A stretch of 64,000 bases of DNA, taken from positions 1-64,000 of the forward strand of contig CAYSCX010000008.1 of NCBI GenBank assembly GCA_964429575.1, in the 5' to 3' direction. Positions 17,308-26,098 of this stretch are shown here, in pieces. The translations under genes and the position numbers were made by a program. Source of the DNA: CAYSCX01 sp964429575 (GTDB taxonomy: Bacteria; Desulfobacterota; Binatia; Binatales; Binataceae). Every line of letters starts with the position of its first letter. Positions within the stretch are counted from its first letter, which is position 1. The notes below the pieces were generated by a model that saw only the letters and a program-made list of their open reading frames with translations, was not told the origin of the DNA and ran no database searches.

Positions 17308-18369
17308 GTGAAGTACCAGGTGCGGAAATCAGTAGTTTCAGCCGCGGCGTTGATCGTGGCGGCGCTGACGATCGCGTCGGCGCCTGAGGTCGCGCGCGCA
17401 TGGGAGAACGTGGACTTCGCCAGACGCGCGCTCTTCGCGTACCCGATGCCCAAGGGCCGCGACGACATGATCGGCAATCCCATCATGTATCGCATCGACA
17501 AGGGCGACACGCTGCTCGACGTCGGACGCTGGTTCGGCGTTACCGCCAAGGAAATCTCGGATGCAAATGGCGGCCTTGACTGGTGGTCGCCGCCGGTGGG
17601 CCGACCCGTGATTTTGCCGACTGAACACATCCTGCCCGATGCGGATCGCAAGGGAATCGTGCTCAACATCCCGGAGATGCGCATCTACTACTACCACCCG
17701 GTCGCGGAGCGCGTCGCGAGTCGTTCGGAGGCGGTGAGCCGCGCCGCGTACCGCGTGCGCGGCGGATCAATGGATCGAGACATGTCGTCGCGCGTGGTTT
17801 ATACCTTCCCGGTGGGGCTTGGGCGCTACGACTGGAAGACACCGGTCGGCAAGTTCAAGGTTCGCGGCAAGACGCGCAATCCAACCTGGGTGCTTCCTGA
17901 TTCGATCTATCAGGAGCACGTCGAGCGCGACGGCGAGGCGCCCAAGCTGGTCAAGGGCGGCGACCCCGAAAATCCGCTGGGTCTCTACCGCATCGAGCTG
18001 ACCCTGCCGCTATACGCGCTGCACGGAACCAACGTACCGTGGGGCGTCGGGATGCAAGTCAGCCACGGATGTGTGCGGCTCTACCCCGAGGACATCGAGC
18101 GGCTCTTCGACAAGGTCAAGGTCGGAACGCCGGGGCAGTTCGTGTATGAACCGATCAAATTCGGCTGGCGCGGCGATGCGCTATACGTCGAAGTACACGA
18201 CGATCTCTACGGGATGTACCCGGGCCTGTGGGCGTATGCGCTGAGCGAAGTGAAGCGCGAGAAGCTCGAGGAATACGTCGATCCGCAAAAGCTCGAGAAG
18301 GCGGTCGTGCGCAAGAGCGGGCTTCCCACCTACGTGATGCCCGGACCGCCGCCAGACCTCGCCGGCTAA
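17308..18369 (+). CDS. LysM / L,D-transpeptidase (YkuD) protein
   Basis: About 353 residues. A signal peptide (hydrophobic core SAAALIVAALTIASA, cut near VARA) leads into a LysM peptidoglycan-binding domain (YRIDKGDTLLDVGRWFGVTAKEI, about 60-100) and a YkuD catalytic domain with His239 (ALHGT) and the nucleophile Cys255 in SHGCVRLYP. It makes 3-3 crosslinks or attaches lipoproteins to peptidoglycan in the periplasm. The start is uncertain among GTG 17245, 17308 and 17320; GTG 17320 has GGTGA just upstream and is also reasonable. It sits 90 bp after the helicase with no clear terminator between. Confidence 0.9.
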   Translation: MKYQVRKSVVSAAALIVAALTIASAPEVARAWENVDFARRALFAYPMPKGRDDMIGNPIMYRIDKGDTLLDVGRWFGVTAKEISDANGGLDWWSPPVGRPVILPTEHILPDADRKGIVLNIPEMRIYYYHPVAERVASRSEAVSRAAYRVRGGSMDRDMSSRVVYTFPVGLGRYDWKTPVGKFKVRGKTRNPTWVLPDSIYQEHVERDGEAPKLVKGGDPENPLGLYRIELTLPLYALHGTNVPWGVGMQVSHGCVRLYPEDIERLFDKVKVGTPGQFVYEPIKFGWRGDALYVEVHDDLYGMYPGLWAYALSEVKREKLEEYVDPQKLEKAVVRKSGLPTYVMPGPPPDLAG

Positions 18370-18409
18370 TCTTTCGAGCCCGCCGAAACTTTTCCCGGAC
18401 CGCCATCCG

Positions 18410-18883
18410 CTACACGTTTCGGGTCAAGGGGTGGCCGGCCCAGCCGGTATCGTACGGCGCGGTCATGCGCCCGATCGCGCGCAGACGCTTGAACTTCCAC
18501 TCGCCGTTCACCCTCACGTAGTCCTCCTCATGACGCCCGGACAGCCACCAAGCGCGGTTGCCATCGCGAAAAGTGAAAGGACCGAGGAAGTACCAAGTGC
18601 CTTTTGCGGTATCGCCCTGAACCTCGATGATCGGATTCATCGCGAAGTACTGCGAAAAGCTGATCTCCTTCTGAAAGCTGAGGAACAAGGCGCGCAGCGC
18701 TGCGTGCCCTTGATGCGCGCCGATACCTTCGGTCTCCCAGATCCCTTCGGCAGCGAACAGATTCGCTATTTCAGTGGCATTGTGATTGTCGTCGCACGCC
18801 CGGCAATACCGCGCCTTTAGTTTCTTGATCGCTTCGATGTCCTCAAGGATCGCGATTCTCTGTTCGAATGAGTTGATGGCCAT
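18410..18883 (-). CDS. SnoaL/NTF2-like fold protein
   Basis: A 157-residue cone-shaped NTF2-like protein (LEDIEAIKKLKARYCRACDDN, then AAEGIWETEGIGAHQGHAALRALF), the SnoaL_4 pattern shared by polyketide cyclases, hydroxysteroid isomerases and aromatic-dioxygenase beta subunits. No further function is readable. The ATG at 18883 has a perfect GGAGGT seven bases upstream, which excludes the GTG at 18892. It converges with the L,D-transpeptidase gene and is monocistronic. Confidence 0.75.
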   Translation of the reverse strand: MAINSFEQRIAILEDIEAIKKLKARYCRACDDNHNATEIANLFAAEGIWETEGIGAHQGHAALRALFLSFQKEISFSQYFAMNPIIEVQGDTAKGTWYFLGPFTFRDGNRAWWLSGRHEEDYVRVNGEWKFKRLRAIGRMTAPYDTGWAGHPLTRNV

Positions 18884-19045
18884 CGTCGTCACCTCCGGTT
18901 CGCGGTCGCAATCCTATGCTGATCTCGTACCCGGCGTATCCTCTGGGCTGCCCGAACGTCTCGACCACTTCAAGTGTTATTGTAAACTGCCGCACTACCG
19001 AATGAAGTGAGATCACGTCTTCCGCACGCAGGGGAGGAACTAATC

Positions 19046-19987
19046 ATGCTCGACGTTCGCCGCATGCTTATTGTTGCCGCGCTTCTCTCCGTCGGCTTTG
19101 CGAACCGCGCCGAGGCCGCATCACCGGTCGCGATCGCAACGGACGCTTGCCGGGCGACCGCGAAGGCGGCTCTGCGTTCCTGCCGGGCCGAAGCGCTGAG
19201 TGAGCAGTGGCTCGCCAAAGGAAAGTGCGACAACCTGCCTGATGCCGCGGCGACGACGGCTTGCAAGCAGCAAGCGGCGGCGGATGCCGAAGATGCGCTC
19301 ATGACCTGCAATGAACAGCGCGACCTGCGACAGATGGTGTGCATGCGCCTGGGCGCAGCACCCTACATCCCAGTGATCGATCCGGCGAACTTTGTCGCGA
19401 CGATCGACAATCCCTTCTTCCCGCTGACCCCCGGCACAACCTTTATCTACGAGGGCGATACCGCCGACGGGTTCGAGCACGTCGAGTTCACCGTCACCCA
19501 CAATACCCGCGTTATCCTGGGTGTCACCTGCATCGAGGTCCACGACACAGCGAGACTCAACGGCGTACTCCTGGAAGATACGCGCGATTGGTTTGCTCAG
19601 GACACCGATGGCAACGTCTGGTACTTCGGCGAAAACACCACACTCGTCGACGGCGGTTTGCCGGTGGACTTGTCGGGCACTTGGACGGCCGGTGTGGACG
19701 GGGCCCAGCCGGGCATCATCATGAAGGCCCATCCGGCGATCGGCGACTTTTACCGCCAGGAGTTCCTGCTCGGCGAAGCCGAGGACTTGGCGGAAGTGAA
19801 GAGCCTCAGCGACTCCGCCACCGTCCCTTACGGCTCGTTCGATCACTGCCTGAAGACCGAGGAGAGTTCACCCCTGGCGCCCGGCGACGTCGAGAACAAG
19901 TTCTATGTCGCGGGGGTCGGCAATTTACTAACGATTGACCTGAGCACCGGCGAGAGATCGGAACTCGTGCAAATCACGACGGAATGA
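19046..19987 (+). CDS. Secreted protein of unknown function, Cys-rich N-terminus
   Basis: A 313-residue exported protein. The signal peptide MLDVRRMLIVAALLSVGFAN ends near AEA (about residue 25). The first about 110 residues carry six cysteines, with two more later, suggesting disulfides. The C-terminal part (IDNPFFPLTPGTTFIYEGDTADG, then DTRDWFAQDTDGNVWYFGE) looks like an all-beta domain. It is recurrent in uncharacterised secreted proteins but has no catalytic motif I recognise. A perfect GGAGG eight bases before the ATG fixes the start. It stands alone between the SnoaL-like and VOC genes. The 186 bp downstream show nothing. Confidence 0.75.
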   Translation: MLDVRRMLIVAALLSVGFANRAEAASPVAIATDACRATAKAALRSCRAEALSEQWLAKGKCDNLPDAAATTACKQQAAADAEDALMTCNEQRDLRQMVCMRLGAAPYIPVIDPANFVATIDNPFFPLTPGTTFIYEGDTADGFEHVEFTVTHNTRVILGVTCIEVHDTARLNGVLLEDTRDWFAQDTDGNVWYFGENTTLVDGGLPVDLSGTWTAGVDGAQPGIIMKAHPAIGDFYRQEFLLGEAEDLAEVKSLSDSATVPYGSFDHCLKTEESSPLAPGDVENKFYVAGVGNLLTIDLSTGERSELVQITTE

Positions 19988-20173
19988 CCGACGCTCGCGG
20001 CCACGCCGAAAACCCCGTTGACGCCGATCACGTTTCCATCCGGACTGAGAAGTCCCGCAGATTGATCTTCGCGGTGCACAGAGCGATCATCAGACGTTCA
20101 GCGCCAGACCTCGATTTCCGGCGTGTCACACGTCAGGACATTTGCGTCGAACCGACCGCGAGGAGAACCCGCC

Positions 20174-20602
20174 ATGGCAGTCAAAGCAGTTCCGGAAGGG
20201 TACGGCACCGTCACTCCGTTCCTGACCGTTAAGGGAGCGGCCAAAATCATTGATTTCCTCAAACAGGCATTCGGAGCGGAAGAGATCATGCGCATGCCCG
20301 GGCCCGGCGGCGTGGTCATGCACGCCGAGGTCAACATCGGCAATTCCCGCCTGATGCTGAGCGAAGCGATGCAGAACCCGCCGTCACAGAGCTCGTTCTA
20401 TCTGTACGTGAACGATGCAGACGCGATGTACGAGCGCGCGTTGGCGGCCGGCGCCACCTCGCAGATCGAGCCCAAGGACGAGTTCTGGGGAGACCGCACC
20501 GCGATGGTGAGGGATCCCTTCGGCAACGTCTGGTCGGTCGCGACTCACAAGGAAGATGTGTCTCCTGAGGAGCTGGCGAAGCGGATGGCTGCCGCCCGCT
20601 GA
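20174..20602 (+). CDS. VOC-superfamily (PhnB/glyoxalase-like) protein
   Basis: A 142-residue vicinal-oxygen-chelate protein of the PhnB type: VTPFLTVKGAAKIIDFLKQAFGAEE, then the second half FYLYVNDADAMYERALAAGA and DRTAMVRDPFGNVWSVATHKEDVSPEELAKR. The ending is highly typical of the PhnB-like subgroup, which covers putative glyoxalases and 3-demethylubiquinone-methyltransferase-like folds. Substrate unknown. The ATG has AGGAGA about 8 bases upstream. Confidence 0.85.
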   Translation: MAVKAVPEGYGTVTPFLTVKGAAKIIDFLKQAFGAEEIMRMPGPGGVVMHAEVNIGNSRLMLSEAMQNPPSQSSFYLYVNDADAMYERALAAGATSQIEPKDEFWGDRTAMVRDPFGNVWSVATHKEDVSPEELAKRMAAAR

Positions 20603-20662
20603 AAGGCCCCCGTCCTCACGGATGTCGGCGCGCGCCGACCGCGTTGGCACAATTGGGCGCCG

Positions 20663-20893
20663 ATGCTGAGAAGTGTGTTGCTGAATCGGTTCCCACTTCT
20701 ATTGGCGGTCGCGATCATTTCTGCTGTCGTGAGTCTCGCGGTTCGCAGAAATCGGGAGAGGATCAGACGCGAAACGACGACGCGATCAAACAGAGCGCGA
20801 TTGGAGAACGCCGACCAAGATCCTCCAAGGCCATCCCACGGTCCGCCCAGCTTGCCTTGGTTCACGGGACCGCCACCGGACCCGGCCGGATAG
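20663..20893 (+). CDS. Possible small single-pass membrane protein
   Basis: A 76-residue frame: residues 1-27 (MLRSVLLNRFPLLLAVAIIS then AVVSLAV) make one membrane span with an Arg-rich inner flank (RRNRERIRRE), and the tail is proline-rich (DPPRPSHGPPSLPWFTGPPP). That architecture is not what random shadow frames usually show. No Shine-Dalgarno is evident, and overlapping frames of similar length exist on both strands, so support is modest. It precedes the convergent glycosyltransferase stop. Confidence 0.35.
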   Translation: MLRSVLLNRFPLLLAVAIISAVVSLAVRRNRERIRRETTTRSNRARLENADQDPPRPSHGPPSLPWFTGPPPDPAG

Positions 20894-20919
20894 CTACGGG
20901 CGTTCGCGAGCGTCAAGCG

Positions 20920-22581
20920 CTAGCTGTGGCCGGGCGGCCGGGACGCCGTCCTCAAATGATGCTCGGTACCACCCGGCATCTTGTGCAGCAGATAAATCTC
21001 GCGCTCGCCGATTCCGAACGGTCCTGGCCAAGAGAGTCGTCTCACCACTTTGGCGCCCGGCGCCGGAACCTCGCTCAGTGTGTAGTCCGAAAGTCCTCCC
21101 GCGGTGAGCATCGGGATTCCTTTCTCTTCGGCCTCGGTGTCCGCGCCACACGCCGAGTAGCGGTAGAGGTCCTCGCCGTTTAGGGGATAGCCCGCATCGA
21201 TCTTGTCGCGTGGGACTCCCTGGCGCTCGAGCGTATCGCGCGCCGCGACGAGAGCCGCGAGTCCGCGCTGATGCGAATAGACGCCGCCCAACGACAGCAA
21301 TCCCATCGCCGCGACCATCGCGCACCCCGCCGCCATCGTGATTCGCGGCCGCGGCAACGGCGCAAGCGCGACCAACAAGCATCCCGCCGGCACCAGGACC
21401 AGGTCGTAGCGATCATTGAAGAACCAGAGCGGAATCGTACCGACCCAGTACACCGCGGCGCCCAGCAGCACCGCGACCGTGGCGCGATGGAGGTGTTGAG
21501 CAACGTTCCTCATTGCGACGATAAGCCCCGCCGCACCGAGGCTGCCGGCCGCAATGACGACCCACTGCCATGGGCCATCCCAACTGAAATTTTCCGCCCC
21601 GCCGTGGAGTCCCAACGCATCGCGCCAACCCCCAAAGCAGGTGAGGGCTGGCGTCGCACTAGGATGCGGGTCGAGGCGGATCAGAAATATTGCGGTCGCA
21701 GCGATCGCGAGCCCGATGAGTGCGGTGTCGAACCACCTGCCGCGCGAGCGGATCTGCCAGACCGCGAGCGGCGCGAGTACCAACCCAAGGTAGATCGCGG
21801 GTGAAAGCAATCCCGCGCGCAGATATCCGGCGAATGGAACGTCGAACAACAGCGCAAAGTCACCGTTGCGATTTGCAAGGTCCCATGGCGGTGTGCGTAT
21901 CACCGTAAGCCAGATCCAAATCGCGGCACATGCGATGAGTCCCACCGCGAAGGGAGCGAGGATGCGAAGGTACGCCAAGTCCGCGCGCACGCGCGCGCGG
22001 CCGCCGGACATATCGAGCATCGACGCGCCCGCGCATCCCAGGATCGCCGCGGCGCCGAACGGACGGATCGTAAACGCGGCGACGCCCAGCAGCGCGCTCG
22101 CCCACAACCAGCGCGTCTCATGCGCGCCGTCGGCATTCGCGTACGCAAGGTATGCTCCGACCATCAATGTCACGAACGGAATTTCCGTCATGAACGAGAA
22201 GCTCAAGAACATGTAACACGGGTTGCAGACGAGCAGGCCGGTCGCGAGCAGCGCCTGCCACTGGTTCGCGCCGCAGCGCCGCGCGAGACACCAGAACAGC
22301 CAGCCGCCGAGAATCGCGAGGGCCATCACCGAAACGTCGAGCGACGCGTCGCTCGCGCCGAAGAGCCGTCCCCACGCCGCACCGTAGGCGACCTGCCCCA
22401 CCGGCATCGCCTCGGTGTACCCCGCGAACCGAATCGAGCCGGTGACGGCAAACCAGCGTGCCGCCTCCGCATAGATCCAACTGTCCACTACCGGTGCATC
22501 CGCGAGCGGACGAACCGCGGCGTACGCCAATCCGAACCAAGCCGCGATGATTGCAAGGGAAACGAGCCAGAAGCGTTTCAA
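20920..22581 (-). CDS. GT-C fold glycosyltransferase-like membrane protein (ArnT/PMT-like)
   Basis: A 553-residue protein with about ten hydrophobic spans. After the first helix it has ADAPVVDSWIYAEAARWFAVTGS, with Asp33 in the first periplasmic loop where GT-C enzymes of the GT39/GT83 type keep their catalytic acid. The C-terminal soluble portion is periplasmic-like. Such enzymes move a sugar from a polyprenyl-phosphate carrier to lipid A, protein or glycan. It is divergent from the DegT aminotransferase and UXS-like genes, which could make its sugar donor; this link is inference. Confidence 0.7.
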   Translation of the reverse strand: MKRFWLVSLAIIAAWFGLAYAAVRPLADAPVVDSWIYAEAARWFAVTGSIRFAGYTEAMPVGQVAYGAAWGRLFGASDASLDVSVMALAILGGWLFWCLARRCGANQWQALLATGLLVCNPCYMFLSFSFMTEIPFVTLMVGAYLAYANADGAHETRWLWASALLGVAAFTIRPFGAAAILGCAGASMLDMSGGRARVRADLAYLRILAPFAVGLIACAAIWIWLTVIRTPPWDLANRNGDFALLFDVPFAGYLRAGLLSPAIYLGLVLAPLAVWQIRSRGRWFDTALIGLAIAATAIFLIRLDPHPSATPALTCFGGWRDALGLHGGAENFSWDGPWQWVVIAAGSLGAAGLIVAMRNVAQHLHRATVAVLLGAAVYWVGTIPLWFFNDRYDLVLVPAGCLLVALAPLPRPRITMAAGCAMVAAMGLLSLGGVYSHQRGLAALVAARDTLERQGVPRDKIDAGYPLNGEDLYRYSACGADTEAEEKGIPMLTAGGLSDYTLSEVPAPGAKVVRRLSWPGPFGIGEREIYLLHKMPGGTEHHLRTASRPPGHS

Positions 22582-22713
22582 GTCGATGTTGCCTTTCGTG
22601 GCTATATTCTATGCTCTATAATCACGCCGCAACCATGTCGTGACCTGTTGCAATTTGAACGCTGCCCGATCGATCGGGCACCGAGCGTCCTTGGCCGGCA
22701 CGCCGACTCACAC

Positions 22714-23934
22714 TTGAGCACCGTTCCAAATCGAAAGCTCACCGCGGCGGCGCCGCGTCAGGTACCATTTCACCGGCCGTCGATGGGCCCCGACGAGGAA
22801 CGCGAGGTACTCGAGGCTCTGCGCTCCGGATGGATAACAACCGGCCCCAAGACTAAACGGTTTGAGAAAGAATTCGGGGCTTACGCCGGCGCGAAACATT
22901 CGCTGGCGGTCTCGCATTGCACCGGCGGCCTCCACCTGGCGCTGTGGGCGTTGGGGATTGGACCCGGCGATGAAGTGATCACGACGCCGTTCACGTTCAC
23001 GGCCACCGCGGAAGTCATCGGTTATCTGGGCGCACGCCCGGTGTTCGTAGATATCGACCCCGGAACGCTCAACATCAATCCAGCGCGCATCGAGGAAGCG
23101 CTCGAAAGTGGCAAGCATCGCAACGTCCGCGCGATGCTACCAGTGCATTTCGCCGGACACCCGTGCGACATGGACCGCCTGCTGGCGATCTCGCGGCAGT
23201 ATGGACTGCGCATCGTGGAAGACGCGGCGCATGCGGCCGGCGCCGCGCGCCACCTCGACGGCCGCGGCATGACGCGAATTGGCGCCATCGGCGACCTCAC
23301 CTGCTTCAGCTTCTATGCGACCAAAAACATTACCAGCGCCGAAGGCGGCATGGTGACGACGGAGGACGACTCGCTCGCGGAGCGGATCGCCGTCGCGAGC
23401 CTGCACGGGATGAACCGCGATGCGTGGAAGCGCTATGACCGCAGCGGTTCGTGGTACTACGAAATTCATGACGTCGGCTTCAAGTACAACCTCTCCGACG
23501 TGCACTCCGCAATAGGACTCGCGCAGCTCCGCCGCGCGGACGACTTCATGCGCCGCCGCACCGCAATCGCCGCGGCGTATAGCGGCGCGTTCCGTTCGGT
23601 TGATGCGCTGCAGGTTCCTTACAGCGAACGCGCGATCGAACACGCGTGGCATCTCTACGTGCTGCGCCTCAAGCCCGCCATGCTGCGCATCGGCCGCGAC
23701 CAAATGGTTGAACTCCTGCGCGAGCGCGGCATCGGCACGTCGGTCCACTGCATCCCGCTGCACACCATGCACTTTTACCAGCAGCGCTACGGCTACCGGA
23801 CAGGCGACTTCCCGGTCGCTGAGGAGGTTTACAGCCGCTGCCTCTCGCTTCCGATTTTTCCGTCGATGACCGATGAGGACGTGAGCTACGTGATCGGAAA
23901 CGTGCTCGAGGTGATTGGCGACAATCGCCGCTGA
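22714..23934 (+). CDS. DegT/DnrJ/EryC1/StrS sugar aminotransferase
   Basis: About 406 residues. This PLP enzyme transaminates nucleotide-linked keto-sugars. It has VPFHRPSMGPDEEREVLEALRSGWITTG at the start, AVSHCTGGLHLALWALGIGPGDEVI, VEDAAHAAGA, and the PLP lysine in FYATKNITSAEGG (Lys204 from the start used). The long frame upstream to 22120 overlaps the glycosyltransferase antisense and is not coding. The true start is unclear: TTG 22714 retains the VPFHRPS motif but has no Shine-Dalgarno, while ATG 22783 would lose it. The UXS-like gene follows after 26 bp on the same strand. Confidence 0.88.
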   Translation: MSTVPNRKLTAAAPRQVPFHRPSMGPDEEREVLEALRSGWITTGPKTKRFEKEFGAYAGAKHSLAVSHCTGGLHLALWALGIGPGDEVITTPFTFTATAEVIGYLGARPVFVDIDPGTLNINPARIEEALESGKHRNVRAMLPVHFAGHPCDMDRLLAISRQYGLRIVEDAAHAAGAARHLDGRGMTRIGAIGDLTCFSFYATKNITSAEGGMVTTEDDSLAERIAVASLHGMNRDAWKRYDRSGSWYYEIHDVGFKYNLSDVHSAIGLAQLRRADDFMRRRTAIAAAYSGAFRSVDALQVPYSERAIEHAWHLYVLRLKPAMLRIGRDQMVELLRERGIGTSVHCIPLHTMHFYQQRYGYRTGDFPVAEEVYSRCLSLPIFPSMTDEDVSYVIGNVLEVIGDNRR

Positions 23935-23960
23935 CGGCGCGGCGTTTTGAGGATGGCAAC

Positions 23961-24902
23961 GTGCGCGTACTAGTAACCGGAGGCGCGGGATTTCTCGGCT
24001 CGCATCTGTGCGATCGGCTGGTGGCAGACGGTCACGACGTCATCTGCCTCGACAATTTTTTCAGCGGCAAGCGAACCAACGTCGAGCATCTGCGCAGCAG
24101 GCCGAACTTCGAACTCGTCCGCCATGACGTGGTGGAGCCGATTTTGCTCGAGGTGGATCGCATCTTTCATCTCGCCTGCCCCGCATCGCCGGTCCACTAC
24201 CAGTACAACCCGGTCAAAACGATCAAGACCAGCGTAATGGGCGCCATCAACATGCTGGGACTTGCGAAGCGGGTGCGCGCGCGAATCCTGCTTACCTCGA
24301 CCAGCGAAGTGTACGGCGACCCCGAGCAGCATCCGCAGACCGAAAGCTATTGGGGCAATGTGAATCCGATCGGCGTGCGCTCCTGCTACGACGAAGGCAA
24401 GCGCGTCGCGGAATGCCTGATGATGGACTACCACCGGCAGAACAAAGTGGACATTCGCATCGTTCGCCTCTTCAACACCTATGGTCCGCGCATGGCGCAG
24501 AACGATGGGCGCGTGGTGTCCAATTTCTGCGTCGCGGCGCTCAAGGGCGACGACCTGGAGATTTACGGCGACGGCACGCAGACCCGATCCTTTGCGTACG
24601 TCGATGACATCATCGAGGGGCTGGTGCGCATGATGAACCAGGAGGGCTTCATCGGGCCGGTCAACATCGGCAACCCCGACGAGTTCACGATTCGCGAGCT
24701 CGCGGACCTCGCCATTGAGCTCGCGCGCAGCCGGTCGAAGGTGGTGTGCAAAGCGGCGCGCCCCGATGATCCGGTTCGCCGCCGCCCCGACATTTCGCTC
24801 GCGAAGAAGAAGCTCGGCTGGCAGCCGAAGACGGCGCTGCGCGAGGGTCTGGGGCTGACCATGGAGCACTTTCGCAGCGAGCTTGGCATGGTGAGCGCGT
24901 AG
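23961..24902 (+). CDS. UDP-glucuronate decarboxylase (UDP-xylose synthase)-like SDR
   Basis: A 313-residue extended SDR. The NAD site is TGGAGFLGSH (6-15), with LDNFFSGKRTNVEHL and HLACPASPVHYQYNPVKTIKTS highly typical of UXS, then TSTSEVYGDP and the active-site SCYDEGKR (Tyr143, Lys147). It converts UDP-glucuronate to UDP-xylose with bound NAD+. The GTG start follows GAGGA. It lies 26 bp after the aminotransferase and probably in one operon; with the divergent GT-C gene this forms a plausible pentose/amino-sugar module. Confidence 0.9.
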   Translation: MRVLVTGGAGFLGSHLCDRLVADGHDVICLDNFFSGKRTNVEHLRSRPNFELVRHDVVEPILLEVDRIFHLACPASPVHYQYNPVKTIKTSVMGAINMLGLAKRVRARILLTSTSEVYGDPEQHPQTESYWGNVNPIGVRSCYDEGKRVAECLMMDYHRQNKVDIRIVRLFNTYGPRMAQNDGRVVSNFCVAALKGDDLEIYGDGTQTRSFAYVDDIIEGLVRMMNQEGFIGPVNIGNPDEFTIRELADLAIELARSRSKVVCKAARPDDPVRRRPDISLAKKKLGWQPKTALREGLGLTMEHFRSELGMVSA

Positions 24903-24967
24903 ATTGGCGCGCGCTCAGCGCAAGCACGTTGATCTCATTCTCCAATCCGCAATTCGGAGGCACAAAA

Positions 24968-25741
24968 ATGCCAACAGCATTGATCACCGGAGCATCTAGT
25001 GGATTCGGCGAAGAGTTCGCGCGCCAGCTTGCGCGACGCAAGTTCGATCTCGTGCTCACCGCACGCCGAAAGGAGCGGCTCGAGACGGTCGCGGCGGAGG
25101 CGAAGCGTCTCGGCGCGTCAAACGCGACGGTAATCGCGGCGGACCTTGGAACTCCGAATGCGGCGGGCGACATCCACCGCCAGCTGAGCGACGCCAAAAT
25201 CGCGGTCGACTACCTCGTGAACAACGCGGGCTTCGGCACCCGCGGAAGATTCGATCGGCTTGCGCTCGATCGCGAACTCGAACAGGTCAAGCTCAACGTC
25301 ACCGCATTGGTCACGCTCACAGGGTTGTTCATGCCCGCCATGGTCGAGCGCGGGCGTGGGATGATCATCAATGTGGCATCCACGGCGGCATTCCAACCGG
25401 TCCCATTCATGGCGACCTACGGCGCGACCAAGGCGTTCGTGCTGAGTTTATCCGAGGCGCTCGCGGAAGAACTATCGGGCTCGGGCGTCAGGGTGATGGC
25501 TCTTTGTCCGGGTCCGTCGCGCACGGAGTTTCAAGCGGTCGCGAACGTGCTGGATGCGAAGATGCCGAGCTTCGCATACATGGACGCGAAATCGGTAGTC
25601 GCGAAGGCGATCGACGCGGCCGAGCGCGGCAAGGCGGTCCGAATCACGGGCGCGATGAACTTCATGCTCGCGCAATCCGCCAGGATCACGCCCCGGCGGG
25701 TCGTCGCGAAGATCGCGGGCTCGATGTTTCGCGTCGCTTGA
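24968..25741 (+). CDS. Classical short-chain dehydrogenase/reductase
   Basis: A 257-residue Rossmann oxidoreductase with TGASSGFG (7-14), NNAGFG (85-90) and the Ser138-Tyr151-Lys155 triad (NVAS and YGATK). TARRKERL after strand 2 (Arg33, Arg34) suggests NADP. The set resembles the DltE/YqjQ-like SDR branch; the substrate is unknown. A GGAGG seven bases before the ATG decides the start. It is 65 bp after the UXS-like gene and possibly co-transcribed. Confidence 0.88.
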   Translation: MPTALITGASSGFGEEFARQLARRKFDLVLTARRKERLETVAAEAKRLGASNATVIAADLGTPNAAGDIHRQLSDAKIAVDYLVNNAGFGTRGRFDRLALDRELEQVKLNVTALVTLTGLFMPAMVERGRGMIINVASTAAFQPVPFMATYGATKAFVLSLSEALAEELSGSGVRVMALCPGPSRTEFQAVANVLDAKMPSFAYMDAKSVVAKAIDAAERGKAVRITGAMNFMLAQSARITPRRVVAKIAGSMFRVA

Positions 25742-25828
25742 GATCTCTTGCTTGCGCGTCCCCGTGTGCCGAGAGGATGATGTTTCGCTGTCGGCGGCGA
25801 CCGCTCCGCCGCCGCCGTGACGAATCGA

Positions 25829-26092
25829 ATGCGGCGAACACCGATCACAATGATGCTCGCCGTTGTCGCCACGCTCGCGGCCGGCTGCGTTCCCGAGCCT
25901 CCCAAGATGGCGCCGGCGGCCGGGCCGCTTGGGCCGGTATCTGCGCCCGTCGCGGCAAAGAATCAGGACGATTGGAATATCTTTCCGGATCCGGTGACCG
26001 GGCGCGTCGAGATCTACAATAACGGAGAATACGTCGGCTCGGTCACCGGCGACGAGCCTGAAGACCCGCCGATTCCGCGCAGGCGCGAGTAG
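25829..26092 (+). CDS. Small lipoprotein
   Basis: About 87 residues: a signal sequence ending in the lipobox LAAGC, then a Pro/Ala-rich linker and the short motif FPDPVTGRVEIYNNGEYVGSVTGDE. The lipid-attached mature part is about 65 residues. A GTG 12 bases earlier is also in frame. No function can be assigned. It ends 6 bp from the convergent acyl-CoA dehydrogenase stop. Confidence 0.65.
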   Translation: MRRTPITMMLAVVATLAAGCVPEPPKMAPAAGPLGPVSAPVAAKNQDDWNIFPDPVTGRVEIYNNGEYVGSVTGDEPEDPPIPRRRE

Positions 26093-26098
26093 CGCGCG

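Noticed and set aside
20644..20660. TTGGCACAATTGGGC as a sigma54 (-24/-12) promoter before the small membrane ORF
   Set aside because: The -12 element is GGGC instead of TTGC, and the spacing does not fit.
22120..22713. N-terminal extension of the sugar aminotransferase over the glycosyltransferase gene
   Set aside because: Its translation (many Arg/His/Glu, no domain) is the antisense of the glycosyltransferase; the aminotransferase family begins near VPFHRPSMG.
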